64,000 nucleotides of DNA from Zarea fungicola (GCA_900169235.1 FWCC01000371.1:1-64000); one strand, 5' to 3'; shown: positions 1-12,432, numbered from the stretch's first letter. Program-made: numbers and translations. Notes: generated from the sequence alone by a model not told the origin.

Positions 1-899
1 CGTTTGATGCGTTTGTAACACCACTATACTAAATCCACCCTATTCTCTTTAGCGAAATCACGCAACCAATTTTAGACCAAATTGGCTGTATATATAGATG
101 TGTTATCTTGCATAAATAAATTACTAGGTTCTAAAATTGTAGGTAATTCTGACCATAGGATGCCAAGTATTGAGCGTGAAGAGACGCCACCCTAGGGGGC
201 GTCGGGGTCACCATTAACCACGTTTAAACTCAACCGTCTATACGCCCCAATTGCGCCCCAAAACATAAGAAGTTTTCAGCCTATGGGCGCCCATAGTTGA
301 ACTTTATCCTTAAGAAATCTTTTATACTATAGTAAAGTGGTTAAAAAGTTATACGCAATTCTCTAAGGGGCTACTAAAACGTACCTTATAGGCAAAACAC
401 CACTTTGTTTTTAAGCCGTCACCACGCGCCACAGAGACCTCATTAGAAAAAAAAAATTTATCTACCATAAGATTAGCTTCATATAATGCTCTACTATAAA
501 TCTTAGCCTTCTAGCTATAAGATCTTCTATCAATTTAGGGCGTCGGATTACGTGCTTATAAAGGATACCCTATAATCACAAGTAAGAAATTAGAGTTAAT
601 ATAAAATAACATAGAGCTAACCGTTTAAGAAGCTTTTTATTTTAAATAAAAGGGTCTTTATTAATAATTCAAATAATAACTCTTTTATCCCGTTTAGATA
701 CTTTCTGGGGCTGCCTAGAGCGTGGCAAATCTCGGCCTCTATATTGATGTTTATAGCGTAATACGATGCTAGAGACACTACTCTTGGGAATACGCTCTAA
801 TTTAGCCACGCGGGCGGTTGAATAACCAATTGAATGCAGTCGCCATATCCTTCCCCTCTTGTGAGGACTATAATTAGGATTTTGGCTAATTCTGGGCAT
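1..899 (-). pseudogene. Tc1/mariner transposase pseudogene, 3' end outside the window
   Basis: The first 76 or so codons (899 down to 669) are open and encode a helix-turn-helix DNA-binding region of the Tc1 type, with HSIGYSTARVAKLERIPKSS as the recognisable core. After a stop at 669 the rest is broken. Near the window start (about 129 down to 30) the DDE catalytic region is still readable: FMQDNTSIYTA, a match to the usual FMQDNAPxHxA block around the second acidic residue, followed by an in-frame TAA where CAA is expected and then NWLRDFAKENR. The product would not be functional. Confidence 0.85.
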
Positions 900-1012
900 T
901 GTGGATGGGCGCTGGAGGGCTTTAAAGTTCATGTGTTGATTTTCTACGCGTCGCGACTAGGTACTAGTACTAATTTTTGGCGTTTTTCGAGCGGAATTAC
1001 CTGGACCCACTG
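1..1012 (-). mobile_element. Degenerate Tc1/mariner-type DNA transposon, one end only
   Basis: The outer end of a terminal inverted repeat lies at 1012. Read on the minus strand it begins CAGTGGGTCCAGGTAATTCC and is preceded by the dinucleotide TA at 1013-1014, the target-site duplication typical of Tc1/mariner elements. The transposase remnant runs inward from about 899 to the window edge, so the second inverted repeat must lie outside the window. The interior is AT-rich and carries stop codons of the CAA-to-TAA kind, as expected from repeat-induced point mutation. The element looks dead. Confidence 0.85.
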
Positions 1013-2204
1013 TAGATCGCGGCTCTAACGGCACAGAGGACGATGACCTTGGGAGTGGTTCATCATCCTTTATAAAGCCGGCCGCGACTATTTGTCTACT
1101 TGGACCTCATAACTTATTCCGGAGCCAAGGAGTAATAGGTATTAGAAGGCTTGCCCTTCTAAACAAAGGTGGCTGGTTGCGGAGGTTTTTCACCCTAACA
1201 AACAGAAAACAGGCCAGTAATTAATCGGACATTAAAAACACAAGTACATTGCACTTGGGTTTGCCTGGAGGTACCACTGGCTCTGCACCGAGAAGAACAG
1301 AACAAAAGTACGAGCAGTGCCTACAAAAAATACACGTAGTTTACCTAAGAATTCTACCAGTTTTGTTTTGGCAGAAAACCACGTCAAAAATGACGCTTCA
1401 GTAAGAGTTCATCACCATTGAGAATAATGAAGCATATAAAGTAAGCTAGCAACAATCTAGCCAATATACACAATTTCTTTTAAAATTTAGGAATCGCTGA
1501 TGGCGGACGGCATGGCCGGTTGTTTGACCGCTTCCGCAATGATTTGCTTGTACTAATGCATATGATATTTAAACAGCTACCAGGTGTAATGGAGATTTTA
1601 ACAATATAGATGGACAACGCAGCTTAGGGGGAGCGCATAATGAATTTGCAAGCCACAGGTGGACGTGTTTTATAATAGTATACCATAAATTTCTAGAAGG
1701 ATACAGTACATCATGGCCAGTATGAATATGTCACTCAGGTACTGCAACGTCTCTCAGTATCGCCTGGCTTCTCTCGCGGTGCCGCATGCATTGTAACGCA
1801 GCTTGGTAGCGGCGAAAGTCGTGTAAGGCAGCCATGACGCAAGTAGTGACGCGACACAGGCCCTCTGCAACCCCGTCGTGTTTGCTGCTATTTTGCAAGG
1901 AAAACACTGGTAATGTAGTTACGGCCTTCACTGTAGAATTAATGCTGGAGGCTAGCTCGATAATCCCGTGGTTGAAAATTCGCTAGGGTTACGTTAATCA
2001 TCTGGCCTCAGCCTGATACGTTAATCATCTAGCCTCAGCCTGATTGCAAACTCTGGACACGTTTAGCCCGCGACTAGGGCGGAGCATGGTTTGTACGAAA
2101 AATATACCACTTTTTAACTGTTTTGCAAAGCTGACAATTCACCAGCAGGGTTTTCATCTCAAAAATATCGTCAGCCTAAATAAAAGAAAAGGCGGTTCAA
2201 AATA
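1013..2204. other. Non-coding stretch
   Basis: AT-rich spacer between the transposon remnant and the first gene. No reading frame with fungal coding character was found. It contains one short tandem duplication (1990-2043). Confidence 0.6.
1990..2043. repeat. 27-bp direct tandem duplication
   Basis: The unit TACGTTAATCATCTGGCCTC plus seven further bases occurs twice head to tail, with a single G/A difference between the copies. No function is apparent. Confidence 0.85.
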
Positions 2205-3584
2205 ATGGCACGAGTGGAGGCTGCGCCAGCGTCGCTGTTGAGCCTACCTTGGGAGATTCGCAGCGTCATCCTCCTTGACGTCCTGGAGCCCCAGCGGCGA
2301 CGCGAGCCCATCTTTGATTGGAAGCTTATGCAGAAGCGCGTTCGCTTGGTGAACTTTTTCGACGAGAAGCACCCCAAGGCCACCAATATCTACATCGAGA
2401 GGCCCGGGACTTGGCCGCTGGCTCGGTCAGCCAGGGCTTTGCAGGCAACAAATCGACGGTTACGCGACGACGTCACGCTTTTAATCAATGAGACGTTCAA
2501 GACGGGCAAGGCGAAAGCTCCTTTTATCCTTGACATCATGGTCGTTAAAGATGTCGGCGTGTTCCCCACCTGGTTGTGTTTCCCATACAAGACAAAGCGT
2601 ATACTCAGCCTGCGCGTGAATCTGCGCATCATACGACCAGACGCAAAGGCCGTGCCCCTGGAATGGGTGGAACTGGCGCGCTATCCAGCAAATACTCCTC
2701 CCCGTTGGGGCGAGCTCAAGATGCCCACCTTTTGGAGCTTCTTTGCTGTCCTGGCCTTGATCTCACTGAGCCGCCTCCGTTATAGGCAAGCGGTTGATGA
2801 GACGGGCATCAAGTCTGCAGCGGCCACGACAAATAAGCAGCAGGGGCAGTCGGCGGATGGAGACGCGACGGGTAGCCAGCCGACAACCAGAGGCAGCCAT
2901 GCGACAGGAAGCATACTGAAACACAGAAGCAGCGTGATGGATGCCTACCTTGTACCGATGGAAGAGACGCCGTATGTCGTGGACCAGTTTCATATCGACT
3001 ACAGGCCGACCGAGTACAGGCCAAACGGAAAACCCATTGTTCCCGGCGTGGAAGACAAGTCGAGAAACGGGCCCTTCTACAAGGACGGGCATGTACAGTT
3101 CGGCCGTGAAGTGTTCCATGACAATACTGAGTATTCCGATTCCTGGGAGACTCATGAACTTCAAATGGAAGAAAAAGCGGCAGGAAGTGTCGCAAGCGGC
3201 CAACTACTGGAACACACTTGGCAGTCTATTACGAGAATGGTAGACTACAAACAAGGGGAAGACGAGCTGGCTTTATACCACTACGTGTTGGCGAACAGCG
3301 TGGGCGAGGTGACGTATTCTCCGCCCATTGGGAACGACGGGTGCATGATGTCCAAGAATACAGACAGTTGGATTTCAGCGTACGAGAGCGATGGTGATTG
3401 GCGGACAATGAACATCTCCAAGGCAATTGCCAAGGAGCAGGCGAGCATGGACCCGGCTCGGGGCTACATTGCCCTGTTGCAGCTGGCCAAGCGGAGGAGG
3501 GCCCTAGGCTGGCAGGCTCAGTTTGACGAGAAGCAGGAAACGCAGGAAAGAGCCAGGATGAAAAAAGACAAGAAACAGCCGTGA
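2205..3584 (+). CDS. Hypothetical protein, 459 aa, 2EXR/F-box-like N-terminus
   Basis: Single-exon gene. Residues 11-26 read LLSLPWEIRSVILLDV, resembling the LPxEIRxxIL leader common at the start of fungal 2EXR and F-box-like proteins. No complete F-box or other catalytic domain is visible. Residues 175-189 (TFWSFFAVLALISLS) are hydrophobic and could be a membrane segment, followed by a hydrophilic region rich in Q, T and G and a C-terminal tail rich in Lys, Arg and Glu. There is no signal peptide, and codon usage looks coding. The ATG at 2205 is the first in frame. It is transcribed toward the GH55 gene with 268 bp between their 3' ends. Function unknown; the 2EXR suggestion rests only on the leader motif. 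Confidence 0.7.
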   Translation: MARVEAAPASLLSLPWEIRSVILLDVLEPQRRREPIFDWKLMQKRVRLVNFFDEKHPKATNIYIERPGTWPLARSARALQATNRRLRDDVTLLINETFKTGKAKAPFILDIMVVKDVGVFPTWLCFPYKTKRILSLRVNLRIIRPDAKAVPLEWVELARYPANTPPRWGELKMPTFWSFFAVLALISLSRLRYRQAVDETGIKSAAATTNKQQGQSADGDATGSQPTTRGSHATGSILKHRSSVMDAYLVPMEETPYVVDQFHIDYRPTEYRPNGKPIVPGVEDKSRNGPFYKDGHVQFGREVFHDNTEYSDSWETHELQMEEKAAGSVASGQLLEHTWQSITRMVDYKQGEDELALYHYVLANSVGEVTYSPPIGNDGCMMSKNTDSWISAYESDGDWRTMNISKAIAKEQASMDPARGYIALLQLAKRRRALGWQAQFDEKQETQERARMKKDKKQP

Positions 3585-3852
3585 TTGTACTACTTTGAGA
3601 AAGCTACGATGAGAAAGCCGGCGTTTGCGGCGGACAGTGCCATCGGCCATGAAGCACGGTTCAGTGTCTGCACTTCAACCTTTAAACGCAGAGCAGGTTC
3701 ATTAAACGGCCGTACACTCACCTAACTGATTGAGTTTAACATGCACGCATAGGAATAGAATAAATCTTGGGCAAATGTTGAAAGGGAATGAAATTGGGTT
3801 GCACGGGTTACACTACAGCCTTGGCACATTATATCTGGTCTGGCCTACTTCT

Positions 3853-6800
3853 CTACTTGGAGCACGTCTTGCCTAAAAAGTCCTGCATCTTGTCGTCGAG
3901 CTGCTTGATCGTCTTCCCCGACTTTTCAATCAGCGCGCCGTCGATTCCGCGCCTGGCCGCCGCGGCGTCCTTGTAGCCCTTGCCTGTCTTGAGAAAGGCG
4001 GCGTCGGTGACGATGCCAATGATGTCCATGAAGGCGTTTTCCGGGTGCTCAATCATGTCCTTGATGCCGAGGGCCGTATTGCCGAGGAAGCCGAGCCCCG
4101 TGGCGATGCCCTTGAAGAAGAGGAGCTCGGGCGTGAGCTCGTCGATGAAGGGTATGAACATGAAGACGATGCCGAGGATCTGCATAATCAGGGCCTCGTG
4201 CTTCTGCTTGCGAATCTTTGCGCCCATCGCCTTGGCCGTCTTCATTGACTCGATGGACTGCGCCATCATGAAGACGGGTAGGCTCAGCGCTTGGCCAATG
4301 TCGCTGACGCTGCCGTTGAACTCGCCCAGCCCCAGCTGGAACTGCCGCGCGCGTAGCTGGTTGTCCAGGTCGTACATCTTGGGCGTCGAGTCCACGATGA
4401 GTGTCTTGGGGTTGGGCACATCAAAGTTGGACTTGGCGACGGGGTACGAGAAACGGCGCTCGCCGATGCGACCGCACCGCCTCTGCAGCGCGTGAGTGTG
4501 CGTGCTTGCACCATCGCCGCCATGTTCATGGCCATCTTCACCTGAGCCTGACTCGACGTCACGGCGCTTGTTGGGGTTTCCTATACCATTTCCGGGATGG
4601 AAACCTCCGGCGCCGCCGACGCAGCCGATATGGCTAAAGTCCTGGTCCTTAAAGGCGACCCAGTCCTTGGGGATGCTGAATGTCTTGTTGAGCTCATTGT
4701 AGAAGCCGTCAGCATCCCGCAGCGTGTACTTCATGTCAAATGCGTCGTAGAAAGACAGTTCAAGGAAGCTGTAGGGGCACTGCTTGGTCGTATCATGCCC
4801 ATCCAGCGTGATGGTGCAGTCAAAGTACTTGTTACCCGGGCCGCCCGCATCGTCTCTGGACCCCGGCTGGGATACGAACTTTTGGATGACCGCGTCGGTC
4901 GAGTCGCGGAAGGCCCCGGCGTAGTCGTCCCAGACATCGTCGTAGCCCTTGTTGGCGTCGTCAAACGCGGCCAGGGATGTTTCTAGGCTGTTGGCCAGCG
5001 TGGGAACGACGTAGTATGCCGCGCAATCGTCCGGGAAGGTGCCCTGCGCTGCAATCAGCGCGTCCATGTCGTCAAAGTCCTTTGTAAGATCGCAAGCGGG
5101 CTCGCCGGTGCAGCCGGGTGTTTCGTCATCGCAGACGATGACGGTGGGTGCACTCTCGTCTCCCCAGACGGCCAGAGCGCTCCAGAAGGGATGGGCGTTA
5201 GCCTGCGTGTTGGGTTTGGCCTCCTCGATGGCGCCGTTAGCGTCGCTAATCATCTCGACGGCGCCAATCGTCACCAGGTTGAAGATCCACAGCCCGCCAT
5301 TGTCGCCTTGGTCGAAGATGAGCCGCTGCTGGCAGTTTTGCGCGTCGACACAAACTGACTGGTCATAGGCGTCGAACCACGAGTACAGGCCGGCGCCGGC
5401 AACAGTGACGTTGCTGACCTGGTTGAACATGACGGCCCACGAAAAGTTGCATTGCAGCGCGCTCCCGTTGCAGCTTTCGGCAAACGTCGGGTCGTTGTTG
5501 AAGACACCGAGCGAGTCCTTGAAAGGCCCCGGCGACGAGGACGAATCCGTGTCCTGAAAGTAGGGCGACTCGGTCTGGATCATGCCGGCAAAGACGCTCG
5601 AAGTGTTAAAGAAGTTGTACTGGTATAGCATGCTGTGCTCCGACGCTGTTCCATACAGCCATGTAGGGCCGACGGCAGCCTCAATAAGGAAGCCGCGGGC
5701 GACAGCAACGGTAACCATTGTGTTTTGGGGGTCATCGAGATCGTGGTCGGCAACCCAGCCCCAGACATTCTCGAAGTAGCCGTTGGCCTTAGGCGTAACA
5801 TGAAGCAACATGGATGCAGCCACGCATCTAGAAGGAATCGTAGTGACCTTGGGGCAGTCTGCTAAAGAGAGTTCTGCAGCAAACTAGGTTAGAAACCGGC
5901 CCAGAACATATACGCAACAAGAAAAAGAAATACGATAACGTACTTGAACCAAATGCTCCGCCAACACGAAAATGCGCATCAAACATGCCTGCGGAACCCT
6001 GGTCATCAGCAGCCACATTCCACTCCATGAGGACAAGGCCGGGGAGAGACCCAATCGACGTGAAGAGCATGTCAGAAATCTCTACAGTTCCGCGGTCGCC
6101 TGCGTTGCCAACCTTGACCATGGGCTGGGGCTTCTTCATATCATCAAAGAAAGAACCCTTGGCTACAATCTGCGACCACACTTCACCAGTGATGAGCGCG
6201 TGGGCGGGGACATTTATGGTGCCTGTGACAATGTAGGAGCCGGCTGGGAAGTAGATGAGCTTTTTGTCCGAGGCCATACCCATGACGGCGTTAATAGCAG
6301 CCGTGTCATCAGTGACGCCGTCGCCCTTGGCGCCGTGCTCTTTGACGTTAATAATATCGCCGAGGCCCATTTCCTCGTACTGGGGGCGCTTCTTGATAAA
6401 GTAGGGCTTCCTGACATACATGGTCGCAAACTGGTTGAGGAGGTTCTGGGACGGGGGGTCCACGTCGACGCTGCCAAAGTATCACGTTAGCCTCTTCTTA
6501 TACCTAGCATTCACTGAAGCCCGGAATTGATTCCCTGGCCTAGAGAGATTGGATTTCATTTATGCACACCTGTATCTGCCCATCGCCTGGCCGCCTATCT
6601 TGACGTTGCCAACCACGACATGGTCAATGTCGTCTCCGGGAGGAAGCTGCACAGCAGAGCCGTCGGTGGCGCTGATCATGGTGTCTACTTGCGCCATGTG
6701 GATGTTGTCAAGCTGGATGATGGTCGACTCCTTGATGTCTTTTTTTAGCAGGCTGGTCTTAATGCCCGTCTTTGTCTGAAACAGCGAGTCCATGACATAG

Positions 6801-8299
6801 ATGGAGCCAGTAGGTGTTCTTGAGGCGCCGTCCGGCTCCGGGTTGAGCAAGCTGAAGCCGCTGGGTGCCGCCGAGAGGTAGAGCCCGTACCAGGTCCAGC
6901 CCCAGTCCCAGATGAGGGCGATGCAACTGTCCGTCTGCCCGGTGATCTCGAAATCGCGCACCGTGTACTGCTGGTTGCCGCCGTCTGTATGTTTTGCACC
7001 TGTCAGTCTTCTTGTTCACCCACGGCTGGGACCACGAAGAAAAAAAAGAAACGTCACTTACAGATGCCGTATTTGCCACCGTTGATAAAAACATCGGACA
7101 TGAAGCCACCGCTGCCGTTTTCGGTAAACAAGCCCATCTGCGTGGTGCCTGCATCAGAGGAGGCGTAGATGTGCACATTGGTCATGGAAGTGGCCTGGGC
7201 AACCTGCCAGTGGAACCCGGCTGCCTTGTCCGTCGTCGTCTGCCTAATGTCGACGATGAAGTTACGCACCTGGCGGTAAAAGTTGGACTGCTCAATGTAC
7301 CACTCGTCGCCGTTCTGGTTGGGGATGTACACATCGCTCTGGATGGCGCCGAGGCCGACAAAGTTCTTGCTGGTAATGATCCTGGGGAGATCGTTGGCCT
7401 AAAGATGAAAAAGAAAGTCAGCCTCAGGTACTATTATATTCACGCTGTGCATGTCAGGTGGTTAGGTTACGCACGTTTCCGACAAGCTGAGAGTAGTACA
7501 TGGCATTGATGGGCGTCGAAATGAGATACTTTCCTGGCGGGAAGTAGATGAGGGTGCCCTTGACGGATGACGAGAGGCAGCCCTCGCCGCAGTTGCCGCC
7601 GTAAGCAATGGCAGCATTGATGGCCGCGGTATCGTCATGGACGCCGTCACCCTTTGCGCCGCCAGCAAACATGGGATCAGTCACATCGCGAAACACGGAC
7701 CACGAGCTGTTGGCTCCCATGGGCGCCAAGCCGGTATGCTTTATGTCCTGCAGCCAGTACGGCGTTGAGTCGCGCGCCGTCAAGCCGCTACTGCTGCTGC
7801 TGCTGCCCGGATGTGGCTTGGACTTGAGGTACTTTGGCTGTGGGTAGTCGGGCGCCGTCTTGTTGGCGTTGAGCTTGGCTTGGTGCTCGGCGACAAGAGC
7901 AGCGGCCTTGCGCAGCGCAGGCGTCAGCGTCGGGGCGCGAGGGCCAGCGTTGGCTGCTCGCTTCCTGCGCGCCGTCTGCGCTGCCGGCGAATCCTTGGAT
8001 ATTTCTTCATTGCGCTTGGGGTTGGCGACGCGGTGAGCGTTGTAGTCGCCCTGCTGCTTGGAGGCATCCTGGACAAGCTTGAGGGCTTCAGCCAGGGCTT
8101 CTGCGTCTTGTGAAGTAGTGTTGAGACTGCGGGGATAAACGGCTCTGGAATGGGAAGCAACGGAAAAGAGGGAGCTGCTGAAGCTATTGGAGTCAGAGCG
8201 GGATAATGGACCGCCGTTCGATGATGTTATCGCTCCCGTCACTTGGGAAAAGCTGGCGAGAGAGAGGCAGAGAAGCCAAGCTCCCGTTGTAGCAACCAT
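3853..8299 (-). CDS. Secreted GH55 beta-1,3-glucanase with long C-terminal hydrophobic tail (1370 aa)
   Basis: Five exons: 8299-7475, 7398-7062, 6984-6570, 6470-5944 and 5861-3853, joining to 4113 nt in frame. The start at 8299 gives a signal peptide (MVATTGAWLLCLSLASFSQV). Residues 181-about 1120 are the GH55 tandem beta-helix unit. The two pectate-lyase-3-like halves are marked by GGAKGDGVHDDTAAINAA (about 213) and by HGAKGDGVTDDTAAINAV in exon 4; LLHVTPKANGYFENVWGWVADHD follows in exon 5. GH55 enzymes cut beta-1,3-glucan and are used in mycoparasitism, autolysis and wall remodelling. Beyond the family there is an extra tail of about 250 residues: a basic KRR site and His-rich linker (about 1133-1190), then a hydrophobic stretch (1258-1300, LGIVFMFIPFIDELTPELLF) and a lysine-rich end. 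That tail resembles, from memory, tails of killer-toxin-like chitinases. The catalytic Glu was not assigned. Confidence 0.92.
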
Positions 8300-9298
8300 T
8301 ATAACTTGAACAATGAAGCAAAAGGAAGAATGAACGAATGAATAAATGAATGACTTCGCAGGCAAGGTCCAAGTTGACGGGGAGACCCAAGCGAGGGAAC
8401 TACATAGTAACATGCATTTCCTAAAATCCCCGCTCCTCCTGCTTCCAAGGTAAGCAACGTTTCCTTTCAAGACTTTCTGACCCAACTCCGAATACTACAC
8501 CAAATAGCTATGTAAATGCCGAAATGGGCAAGGCTGCTCATACTCCGCCTTTAGTCTGGCCCGGGTGCAGTCAGGGTCTAGCGGCGAGGCTGCAAGGGTT
8601 CACGAGGCTGCAGGGGGGGTGTGCAGACAACTAGCAGCCCCTCCGACCTACTTTAGAGCCTTTGGGAACTTTTGCAAAAGAAAAAAGGCCGATTTGCTGC
8701 TACTAAATAGTGGAATCAAATCGGAGCAAGACTGGTAAGGACATTAGGCCTGCATTGTCTCCATATCTCCATTCTCAGTCGAGCTTCCGCGTTCGTTCCT
8801 GCGTCGCTTACAGCCCAGCCCTACAAGAACAACTCGCACGTGCCTCGGTACATTCTTTCTCGTGAGGCTCGGCCATACACGGCAGTTGGCCCAAATTGCC
8901 CAACATCCATCATGTATTGGAGGATTCTACGCCATGTCGCACTGGAGACTCAGCTCGTCTCGTGATGGGTCTCTACCGGCTGGCCGTATCGGTCGGACGT
9001 ATCAGTAAGCATCCAGAGAGATGAGTTCCTCCGTCAGCAATCTCGTCAACGCGAACACGAACTAACCGGAATGAAAAGCGCGAGTCAAGAAACAGTTTAA
9101 TACTACGTAGTAGAGTGGGCGTACTCATCTGTATTTGCTATTCCCTTCTCCGGCCCTAGGCTTAGTTTCCGACTTGGATGCTGTCGTCACTCACCTCCCT
9201 GCACGGTGGCTGCACTTGCTCTTGTTATCCAAACATCTTGGCTTGTTACTTCTTTTTGAATACTTTGCGTCGCCTTTGTCTTGCTTGCAACAGCCAAG
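8300..9298. other. Divergent intergenic region
   Basis: Shared 5' region of the GH55 gene (minus) and the small secreted-protein gene (plus). No additional coding sequence was found. Pyrimidine-rich blocks lie just before the start at 9299. Any promoter elements are not resolvable by eye. Confidence 0.5.
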
Positions 9299-10402
9299 AT
9301 GCGTCTGCTGCTCTTCTTGGGTTTGGCCACGGCCGTCGTCGCTCTGTTTGATGCCATCATTTGGGAAGCAGAGGGTTTTTACAAGGCCTATTTGATGGAA
9401 AGGATGCTCTACCCTGAGGAAGACCACAAATGGGTCATCTGTCCTGAGTGTACGCATCTAACCTAACTGCTTTTCTTTACACACCCACACACATTTGTAT
9501 ATACTTGGACTCTATGCTAACAGGAAGCAGGCACATCTGGGAGAACGACTGATGAATTCCGGGCTGAGCTCCGGGCTCTTGGCCTTCCGGAGAACACGGC
9601 CAACATTGCTGAATTCATATCTACCATTGGCACGCAGCAGCTGAGCCACTTCGGGCAACCCAACGGCGGCATACTTGAAGCCAGGTGGAAAACGATGAAC
9701 TATCAAATGATGGACTTGCTTGTGGAGATGCGCCGTCTGCGCCAGGAGCTGAACGTTTATACCTTTTTGTTCTCGGGCCAAAGGCTGCTCAAGTCAGACC
9801 TGCTGCCCGCGTCTGTGATAGCGAGTGGGGAGATTAGCCTGCCGACGATGCAAGATCTCGTGACAAAGCGTGTCGAGCAGTGCCGACAGGCAGCCAAAGG
9901 CGCGGTGTCGGTGGCCATCGAGCGGCTGGTGCGGGAGCGCATCGACGCGCTCAGGGTCGAAAACATGTACCGCAACAGCGACCAGGCGCGGTTCAAGAGG
10001 GCGTGGTACGCCTCGGAGCTCGGCATCGGCCCCCCTCCGAAGCGGTTCGACGTCATCACGACGCCCGAGCACGTCGTCTTCCCGGACGGCACCGTGCCGC
10101 AGGCAGATCTCCTCAACACGCGCCCGGGCATCGAGACGTGGGACGCCATCGACCAAGACGCCACGCTCGCGCAGGGCGGTCACAGCCCCGTGGCCGTGGC
10201 GCGGCGCAAGGCAGATGCTCAAAAGGCCAGCGCGTACGGAAAGTCGAGCAAGAGCAGCCCTGTGGCGCAGGAACACCAGGCGGTCATCGAGAAGAACCTC
10301 GAGGGCATAAAGTGGCACGAGAAGGCCCCCGGAGACTACTTTACGTGTGGTAAGAAGGGGGGGAAGCGCAGCTTCTTGCTGGCTAACTACTGGGACCTAT
10401 GA
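9299..10402 (+). CDS. Uncharacterised signal-peptide protein, 340 aa
   Basis: Two exons, 9299-9449 and 9531-10402 (1023 nt), joined across an intron with donor GTACGC, branch CTAAC and acceptor GCAG; the join restores PECTSGRTTDEFR. The start at 9299 gives an N-terminal hydrophobic segment (MRLLLFLGLATAVVALFDAI), a signal peptide or anchor. The rest is hydrophilic and partly helical, with three cysteines (in CPEC and FTCGKKG) and a basic region around ARRKADAQKASAYGKSSKSS. No known domain was recognised. It lies between the GH55 glucanase and the CFEM-protein gene, so a role at the cell surface is possible but only by neighbourhood. Confidence 0.75.
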
Positions 10403-11578
10403 GACGGCGCGTTTCGAGGTAGCCAAGAAAAGGACATGACAGCGCCGGCGACTCGGCAATGGAGTTGAGTTGAGAAGGATACGGATACTTGCGCAACGCA
10501 AATATTTCACAGATGCTGGACAGCTGTTGCATCATGTTTTGTGACCTTTATTTATATACTTTTCTAGCCACGGTTTATACACTGGAATTAGTTCGGCGTC
10601 TTATGTGAAGGATGGACCAGTACAAGCACACTCCGGTTAGCTAATGTTCCACCAAACTCATTTATATCAATATTCTTAGTGAGACTTGTAGAGATTTTCC
10701 GCTGTCTGACGTTTTTTTTTCTACAGTGTACACAAGCGGCACCTGATACAGTCGATGCAGGCAATAAGGGTTACGGTGAATAAGGGTTAGGGCTAGTCCA
10801 TATCGAACCAGTTCCGGTCTTGCGAGAACTGAGGCAAAGTAGAAGACGAGATGCAAATATGGGAGGCAGCTAGTACTACGCAGTATTGAAGGCTTCGGCC
10901 TCGACCACACAGGTCCGGAGAAGCTTCCCAAAAGAGAAGGTTGTAACTAGCAACTATAAATGAGGCTGCGGGTGGGAGAAGGTTGTAACTTACGACTAAA
11001 AACGAGGCTGCGGGTGGCGCCAGACCCTGTATCATACTAGTCGTGCAGTACCTGACCTGCCCGGTTTTATGCCACCCCGGAATCATAAATGATGTTCAGG
11101 CACGAAATGAACGAGCCTCTTGGCGATGCGCACCCCTCCTCCATCTGCCCACCCCGGCAGCCGAGTCACACGAGCAGCGGGCCGATGAAAGGACATGGGA
11201 AGTGTGTATGCTAGTAAATGTAGTAAATGTGTAAGCGATGGCACCGGGCCGGAGCTGAGTGGTGTGGATGAGGAATTAATTTCCACAATGGTTGTGAGTT
11301 CAGTCCAACTCTTGTCGCTGAGCCGAGCCTTACTTGAGTTTACTAGAGGCAGCTGGCCGGTAGTTGTGTATTATGTTGTATAGAGTCGCGCATCCTGCAT
11401 CCCGCATCCTGCCTGCGGTTGCCGTCTGCTTGGCTTTATGCTCCTATCTTCGTCCTTGTCCTTCTCCTGTTCAGTACACCGTCGAGAACATCGCGAGAAT
11501 CCTGCTCGTCTTCCATGCACTCGTATTATTGCACTATTGCAGTCGCAGTATTGTAATTGTAAGATAGTGGCAATAGCA
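10403..11578. other. Intergenic region with a short imperfect repeat
   Basis: No coding sequence supported. It holds a 42-bp imperfect tandem duplication (10934-11017). It also contains the likely promoter of the CFEM-protein gene. Confidence 0.5.
10934..11017. repeat. 42-bp imperfect tandem duplication
   Basis: Two adjacent copies begin GAGAAGGTTGTAACT and end GAGGCTGCGGGTGG, with several substitutions in the middle. Function unknown. Confidence 0.75.
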
Positions 11579-12401
11579 ATGGTCCTTTCCATTACCAAGC
11601 TGGTCGGCCTCGTGCTCGGCGCAGGGTCATGCACTGCCGCTGCAGATGGTTCACTTGTTCAAGAAAGACAGCTTCACAGCCTGCCCGATCAAGGCTCAAG
11701 CTCGTCGTCCGTCACCACCACCACCACAACCACCACATCATCATCCTCCTCCTCCTCGACCATCACCAGCGGCCCGTCCACCATGACGACGCAGACCGGA
11801 CCCCTCCGCTGGGAGCTGACGACCGTCTTCACACAGCCCGACGAGTGCGAGGGTGGCATCACGCAATACGCGGGCGACTTGTCGACGCTGGGCTACTGGC
11901 TTAACATCCCGCATCCGGCGCCTGGCCTCACGCTGACTTCGTGCTTCCCGCCGGCCCTGGCCGCCAGTGCCACGGCCGCCGTCGACCAGCCGCCGTACAG
12001 CCAGCTGGTGTGCCCCTACCGCTGGCAGACGATTGACTTTAACTCGACATACCGGGTCTGCTGCCCGCGCGACTACCGACTCTACGCGCCTGCCATGGTC
12101 GGCGCCTCCCCGTTGCCCGACCGGCCCGGGCTCGGCGCCTGGTGCACGTCATGGGTTCAGGCCGACAAGTTTGCCGCGCTGACCGTTTACGACACGGCTG
12201 GAGGGTCGTCAGTCGTCGAGACGACGCTCGGCGACGCTGAGAACTGGCTAGTCCAGGCCACGGCATTTGACGGCACCATTGCTACAAACGTGCCAACGAG
12301 CACGACCTCGAGCTCCAGCTCCACGCCAAAGCCTACCGATGTGACGACGACAACGACGACTACCAGCACCCCGACGAAAACGACAACGACGACTACTACC
12401 A

Positions 12402-12432
<31 letters not shown>

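Noticed and set aside
10787..10792. TTAGGG motif near similar AAGGGTTA sequence, suggesting an interstitial telomere repeat
   Set aside because: Only one exact unit; no array.
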